A DNA stretch of 38,899 nt from the NCBI GenBank assembly GCA_036510875.1, contig DATCDE010000329.1:1-38899 (forward strand), in the 5' to 3' direction. The notes beneath the pieces were generated by a model. The model did no database searches. It was not told where the DNA came from and saw only the letters and a list, made by a program, of their open reading frames with translations. The stretch is from Actinomycetes bacterium (GTDB lineage: Bacteria; Actinomycetota; Actinomycetes; Prado026). Position numbers and translations under genes: made by a program. This document shows, one piece after another, positions 34,735 through 38,899 of the stretch (positions are counted from its first letter, which is position 1; every line of letters begins with the position of its first letter).

Positions 34735-35601
34735 GTGCCGGAGCTGCCAGAGGTCGAGGTGGTGCGCCGCGGCCTGGAGCGCTGGGTGGCCGGGCGCACC
34801 GTGGCCGACGTCGAGGTGCTGCACCCGCGCGCGGTGCGCCGGCAGCCGGGTGGCGCAGCCGGGCTGGTGGCCGGTCTCGAGGGACGCACCCTGCAGGCGG
34901 CCCGTCGGCGTGGCAAGTACCTGTGGCTGCCCACCGACGACGGCGAGGCGCTGCTGGCCCACCTGGGCATGTCCGGCCAGCTGCTCGTGCAGCCCCCCGA
35001 CGCCCCCGACGAGACCCACCTGCGGGTCCGGCTGCGGTTCACCGACGGCGGCCGCGAGCTGCGCTTCGTGGACCAGCGCACCTTCGGCGGGCTGTCCCTG
35101 GAGCCGATGTCCGGCGGGACCGAGGACGGCGTCCCGCTGCCGGTGGCCCACATCGCCCGTGACCCGCTCGACGCACGCTTCGACGACGCCGCGTTCGCCG
35201 CTGCGCTGCGCCGGCGGCACACCGGGGTCAAGCGGGCGCTGCTCGACCAGAGCCTGGTCTCGGGGATCGGCAACATCTACGCCGACGAGGCGCTGTGGCA
35301 GGTCGGGCTGCACTACGCCCGGCCGACCGAGACGCTGACCCGCGCCCAGGTGGCCCGGATGCTGGCCGCCGTCCGCTCGGTCATGGGCGCGGCGCTGGAG
35401 CGGGGCGGCACGTCGTTCGACTCGCTGTACGTCAACGTCAACGGCGAGTCCGGCTACTTCGAGCGCTCGCTCGAGGCCTACGGCCGCCGCGACCTGCCCT
35501 GCTCGCGCTGCGGCACGCCGATCCGGCGGGACCCGTTCATGAACCGCTCCTCCTACAGCTGCCCGCGCTGTCAGCCCCGGCCGCGCCGGGCGCACTGGTA
35601 G
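34735..35601 (+). CDS. mutM: Formamidopyrimidine-DNA glycosylase
   Basis: The 288-residue glycosylase/lyase removes oxidised purines such as 8-oxoguanine. The protein begins with Pro-Glu ([14 protein letters not shown]), giving catalytic Pro2 and Glu3 after loss of the first residue. [23 protein letters not shown] and the C-terminal zinc finger [24 protein letters not shown] are present. The short 11-base gap to rnc has no ribosome site. The family and length are normal. Confidence 0.96.
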   Translation: MPELPEVEVVRRGLERWVAGRTVADVEVLHPRAVRRQPGGAAGLVAGLEGRTLQAARRRGKYLWLPTDDGEALLAHLGMSGQLLVQPPDAPDETHLRVRLRFTDGGRELRFVDQRTFGGLSLEPMSGGTEDGVPLPVAHIARDPLDARFDDAAFAAALRRRHTGVKRALLDQSLVSGIGNIYADEALWQVGLHYARPTETLTRAQVARMLAAVRSVMGAALERGGTSFDSLYVNVNGESGYFERSLEAYGRRDLPCSRCGTPIRRDPFMNRSSYSCPRCQPRPRRAHW

Positions 35602-35607
35602 CCGGCC

Positions 35608-35898
35608 GTGACCGAGTCGCCGGTGCCACCGGTGCGGGTGACCGTCTGGGCGCGGGGGACCGTGCAGGGCGTGGGCTTTCGCTGGTGGACCCGGGCCCGG
35701 GCGCTCGAGCTGGGCCTGGTCGGGCGGGCCACCAACCTGGACGACGGCCGGGTGGAGGTCGTCGCCGAGGGGCCGGAGCCGGCCTGCCGGGCGCTCGTCG
35801 CGCTGCTGGAGGGGCCCGGCACCCCCGGGCGGGTCCGCGGCGTGGTCCAGCAGTGGTCGCCGGCCCGCGGCGACCTGACCGGCTTCGTCGAGCGCTGA
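35608..35898 (+). CDS. acyP: Acylphosphatase
   Basis: The 96-residue enzyme hydrolyses acyl phosphates. VTVWARGTVQGVGFRWWTRARA holds the phosphate loop with catalytic Arg, and GRATNLDDGRVEVVAEG holds the catalytic Asn. It starts with GTG six bases after mutM. It is full length. Confidence 0.95.
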   Translation: MTESPVPPVRVTVWARGTVQGVGFRWWTRARALELGLVGRATNLDDGRVEVVAEGPEPACRALVALLEGPGTPGRVRGVVQQWSPARGDLTGFVER

Positions 35899-36054
35899 CG
35901 CTGTCACCCGGTCGGCTGAGCGACGGGCCGCGGAGGTTGACCGTTTCGTGATCTCAGTGCGACCCTAAGAACACCGCACCGGCGTCCCGTACGCCTGGCT
36001 CTTGCGCGACCACTGACCTGGTGCCCACGGGCACCCGACCGTGAAGGACCCTCG

Positions 36055-36258
36055 ATGGCGAAGGCCCTGCTCGGCCATCTCGGCGGACCCGACCCGATGG
36101 TCGTCGCCGAGCTCGCCCGGCTCCGCCGCCGGGTAGACGACCTCGAGACCGAGGTCGACCGGCTGAAGACCGCGAACGAGGCGCTCACCTCGCTGGTGGC
36201 GGACGAAGCGCAGGAGCGCTTCCTTGCCGTCCCCGACCGGGAGCCCGCACTCACCTGA
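36055..36258 (+). CDS. Small coiled-coil protein, actinobacterial
   Basis: The 67-residue protein begins MAKALLGHLGGPDPMVVAEL, a start shared by short actinobacterial proteins of unknown function, followed by a heptad coil (LRRRVDDLETEVDRLKTANEAL). AAGGA lies before the ATG. It lies between acyP and smc with 144 bases to smc. Confidence 0.8.
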   Translation: MAKALLGHLGGPDPMVVAELARLRRRVDDLETEVDRLKTANEALTSLVADEAQERFLAVPDREPALT

Positions 36259-36402
36259 CCGTTCGCCGCCCCCGGCCCTGGCGGACCGGTGCGGCTTCAC
36301 GAGGCGGGGTAGGGTGAGGGCGCTTCCCCGCGCTGTGAACTCGTCCTCTCGTCCGATGGTGGCTGTCAGCAGGCACCGCCCCGGCCCAGGAGCGCCCTCC
36401 TC

Positions 36403-38899
36403 GTGCACCTGAAGAGCCTCACCCTGCGCGGCTTCAAGTCCTTCGCGTCGTCCACCACCCTGCGCTTCGAGCCGGGGATCACCTGCGTGGTCGGGCCGAA
36501 CGGCTCCGGCAAGTCCAACGTCGTCGACGCCCTCGCCTGGGTCATGGGCGAGCAGGGCGCCAAGTCGCTGCGCGGCGGAAAGATGGAGGACGTCATCTTT
36601 GCCGGCACGGCCGGCCGCCCGCCGCTGGGCCGGGCCGAGGTCGTCGTCACCATCGACAACACCGACGGCGCGTTGCCGATCGAGTTCGCCGAGGTGTCGA
36701 TCTCGCGGATCATGTTCCGCAACGGTGGTTCCGAGTACGCGATCAACGGCGAGTCGTGCCGGCTGCTCGATGTCCAGGAGCTGCTGTCCGACTCCGGCAT
36801 CGGCCGTGAGATGCACGTGATCGTCGGCCAGGGCCAGCTGGACCAGGTGCTCTCGGCGACCCCCGAGGACCGCCGCGGCTTCATCGAGGAGGCGGCCGGC
36901 GTCCTCAAGCACCGCAAGCGCAAGGAGAAGGCGCTGCGGAAGCTGGACGCGATGCAGGCCAACCTCACCCGGGTGCAGGACCTGACCGCCGAGCTGCGCC
37001 GCCAGCTGAAGCCGCTGGGCAAGCAGGCCGAGGTGGCCAAGCGCGCGCACCTGGTGCAGGCCGACCTGCGTGACGCCCGGATGCGGCTGCTCGCCGACGA
37101 CCTGCTGCACCTGCGGACGACGCTGCAGCAGGAGGTCGCCGACGAGACGGCGCTGCGCGAGCGGCGGGCGTCGGTGGAGGCCGAGCTGGCTCAGGTGCAG
37201 GCCCGCGAGATCGACCTGGAGCAGCGCTCGGCCGCCCAGGCGCCGGTGCTGGCCGCGGCCCAGGAGACCTGGTACCGGCTGTCCGGGCTGCGCGAGCGGC
37301 TGCGCGGCACCGCGTCCCTGGCGTCCGAGCGGATGCGGCTGTCCGCCGAGGAGACCGTCGACGACCGGCCCGGCCGTGACCCGGAGGAGCTCGAGGGCGA
37401 GGCCCGCGCGGTCCGGGTCGAGGAGGGCGCGCTGGGCGAGCAGGTCGAGCAGGCCCGGGTCCGGCTGGCCGCGGCCGTGGCCGCCCGCACGGCGGCCGAG
37501 GAGGCGCTCACCGCGGAGCAGCGGCGGATCGCCACCGTCGAGCGGGCCGAGGCGGACCGGCGGGAGGGGCTGGCCCGGCTGACCGGCCAGGTGGGGGCCG
37601 CGCGCAGCCGGCTGGAGACCCGGGAGACGGAGATCGGCCGGCTCAGCGAGGCGCTGGCCGAGGCCCGCACCCGGGCCGAGCGGGCCGAGCAGGAGTTCAC
37701 CGCCCTGGAGAGCCAGATCGCCGGCTTCGACGAGGGTGAGGTCGACCTCGACACCGAGCACGAGCGGGCCTCCGCGGTGCTGGCCGCGGCGGACGCCCGG
37801 GTGGCCGAGCTGCGCGAGGAGGAGCGGTCGGCGGAGCGGGAAAGGGCCGCGCTGGTGGCCCGGAAGGAGACCCTGGAGCTGGGGCTGGCCCGTAAGGACG
37901 GGTCGAGCACGCTGCTGGCGGCCGGCGACCAGCTGTCCGGGGTGCTGGGCACGGTGGCCGCGCTGGTCAGCGTCGAGCCGGGGTACGAGACCGCGCTGGC
38001 CGCCGCGCTGGGCCGGGCCGCGGACGCCGTGGCGGTCGAGGGCGTGGGCACCGCCGTGGACGCGCTGCGGCTGCTCAAGGACGACGACGCGGGACAGGCC
38101 GGCCTGCTCGTGGGCAGCGCCGAGGACGACGGGTCCGAGGCACCGTGGCCGGTGCTGCCGGGCGAGGCCCGCTACGCGATGGACCTGGTGCAGGCGCCGT
38201 TGGCGCTGCGTCCGTCGCTGACCCGGCTGCTGCGCCGGACCGCCGTGGTCGAGGGGCTAGCGGCGGCCCGCGCGCTGGTGGCAGCCGAACCGACGGTGGT
38301 GGCGGTCACCCGCGACGGGGACGTGCTCGGCGCCGGCTACGCCTACGGGGGGTCGGCGACCGCGCCGTCCCTGCTCGAGGTGCAGGCGGCGTTCGACGAC
38401 GCGACGCACCAGCTGACCGAGGCCGCGCACCGCGCCGAGCGGCTGCGGTTCGACCTCACCCGCGCCGGGCAGGAGCGGGACCAGGCCGCCGAGCGGGTGG
38501 ACGCCGCGCTGAGCCGGCTGCACGAGTCCGACGCGCGGATGGCCGCCGTGGCCGAGCAGCTGGGCCAGCTGGGCTCGGTGGCGCGGGCCGCCTCGGCGGA
38601 GGCGGCCCGGCTGGCCACGTCGTTGGCGAGGGCCAACGAAGCGGCGGCGGTCGACCGGCAGGCGCTGGAGGAGCTGGCCCGCCGGCTGACCACCGCGAGC
38701 GCCGAGCCGATCGAGCAGCAGCCGATGGAGGACCACCGTGAGGAGCTGAGCGCCGCGGCCACGGCCGCGCGGCAGGCCGAGGTGGAGACCCGGCTGGCCC
38801 TGCGCACGGGTGAGGAGCGGCAGCGGGCCCTGGCCGGGCGGGTGGAGCAGCTCGAGCGGGCCGCCGGAGCCGAGCGGGAGGCTCGGCAGCGCGCCGCGG
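36403..38899 (+). CDS. smc: Chromosome segregation ATPase SMC (partial, 3' end outside window)
   Basis: The first 832 codons are present and the frame is open to the window end. SMC with ScpA/ScpB loops and organises the chromosome. VHLKSLTLRGFKSFASSTTL opens the head; Walker A GPNGSGKS is at 31-38 and the Q-loop-like GEQGAKSLRGGKMEDVIF follows. A long charged coil runs to about residue 510, then the hinge (VLGTVAALVSVEPGYETALAAALG, residues ~513-650), then the returning coil. The C-terminal half of the head with the signature motif and Walker B is missing. AGGAG nine bases before supports GTG at 36403. Confidence 0.97.
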   Translation, partial: MHLKSLTLRGFKSFASSTTLRFEPGITCVVGPNGSGKSNVVDALAWVMGEQGAKSLRGGKMEDVIFAGTAGRPPLGRAEVVVTIDNTDGALPIEFAEVSISRIMFRNGGSEYAINGESCRLLDVQELLSDSGIGREMHVIVGQGQLDQVLSATPEDRRGFIEEAAGVLKHRKRKEKALRKLDAMQANLTRVQDLTAELRRQLKPLGKQAEVAKRAHLVQADLRDARMRLLADDLLHLRTTLQQEVADETALRERRASVEAELAQVQAREIDLEQRSAAQAPVLAAAQETWYRLSGLRERLRGTASLASERMRLSAEETVDDRPGRDPEELEGEARAVRVEEGALGEQVEQARVRLAAAVAARTAAEEALTAEQRRIATVERAEADRREGLARLTGQVGAARSRLETRETEIGRLSEALAEARTRAERAEQEFTALESQIAGFDEGEVDLDTEHERASAVLAAADARVAELREEERSAERERAALVARKETLELGLARKDGSSTLLAAGDQLSGVLGTVAALVSVEPGYETALAAALGRAADAVAVEGVGTAVDALRLLKDDDAGQAGLLVGSAEDDGSEAPWPVLPGEARYAMDLVQAPLALRPSLTRLLRRTAVVEGLAAARALVAAEPTVVAVTRDGDVLGAGYAYGGSATAPSLLEVQAAFDDATHQLTEAAHRAERLRFDLTRAGQERDQAAERVDAALSRLHESDARMAAVAEQLGQLGSVARAASAEAARLATSLARANEAAAVDRQALEELARRLTTASAEPIEQQPMEDHREELSAAATAARQAEVETRLALRTGEERQRALAGRVEQLERAAGAEREARQRAA

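Overview
The window is very GC-rich chromosomal DNA, almost certainly from an actinobacterium (Actinomycetota). Supporting signs are an HU protein with a long Lys/Ala/Pro tail, an IclR-type NdgR regulator divergent from leuCD, a CofC/FbiD-type gene for coenzyme F420, a SepIVA-like coiled-coil gene, many GTG starts, and the order recG-rsmD-coaD-sepIVA-DUF177-rpmF-rnc-mutM-acyP-smc. The order or genus cannot be fixed from the sequence alone.

Region 1 (1 to about 7950) is an accessory, eroded segment. It holds the end of an IS1380-type transposase, a frameshifted gene fragment beside it, a class III aminotransferase, a small SEC-C motif protein, a DUF1345-like membrane protein, a chimeric ORF joining the ATPase part of a MalT/LuxR-type regulator to an MFS transporter without its N-terminus, a cysteine desulfurase and a divergent nucleoside phosphorylase.

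Region 2 (about 7998 to 12728) is an arsenic-resistance island. An ArsR repressor diverges from an ArsI/CadI-type dioxygenase across two inverted copies of one 18-bp operator. A shredded arsenate reductase follows, then an intact ArsC and an ACR3 arsenite pump. A second, apparently leaderless ArsR begins a tight cluster with an ArsP-like permease and a CxxC thioredoxin-fold protein. Together these would demethylate or reduce arsenicals and export As(III) and possibly methylarsenite.

Region 3 (12838 to about 25450) is mostly housekeeping: a prolyl aminopeptidase-like hydrolase, ndgR/leuC/leuD, HU with a strong terminator, an internally deleted NmrA-like gene, an LpqC-like lipoprotein esterase, DUF2237, a PaiB-like gene interrupted by one stop codon, a CspA/S1-like small protein overlapping cofC, plsC-gpsA, a trans-sulfuration PLP enzyme, and ddl.

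Region 4 (25455 to the end) is the conserved core: a DUF3515 lipoprotein and a stand-alone Lrp ligand domain, thiL, rpmB, a DAK/FakA-like kinase, recG, rsmD, coaD, sepIVA, DUF177-rpmF-rnc-mutM-acyP, a small coiled-coil protein, and the first 832 codons of smc, which runs off the window.

I did not find a clearly new multi-gene system. The most unusual observations are the regulator-transporter chimera with a compensated double frameshift, the twin inverted ArsR operators that each carry a -35 element, and the tandem duplication of the start codon of the leaderless arsR.
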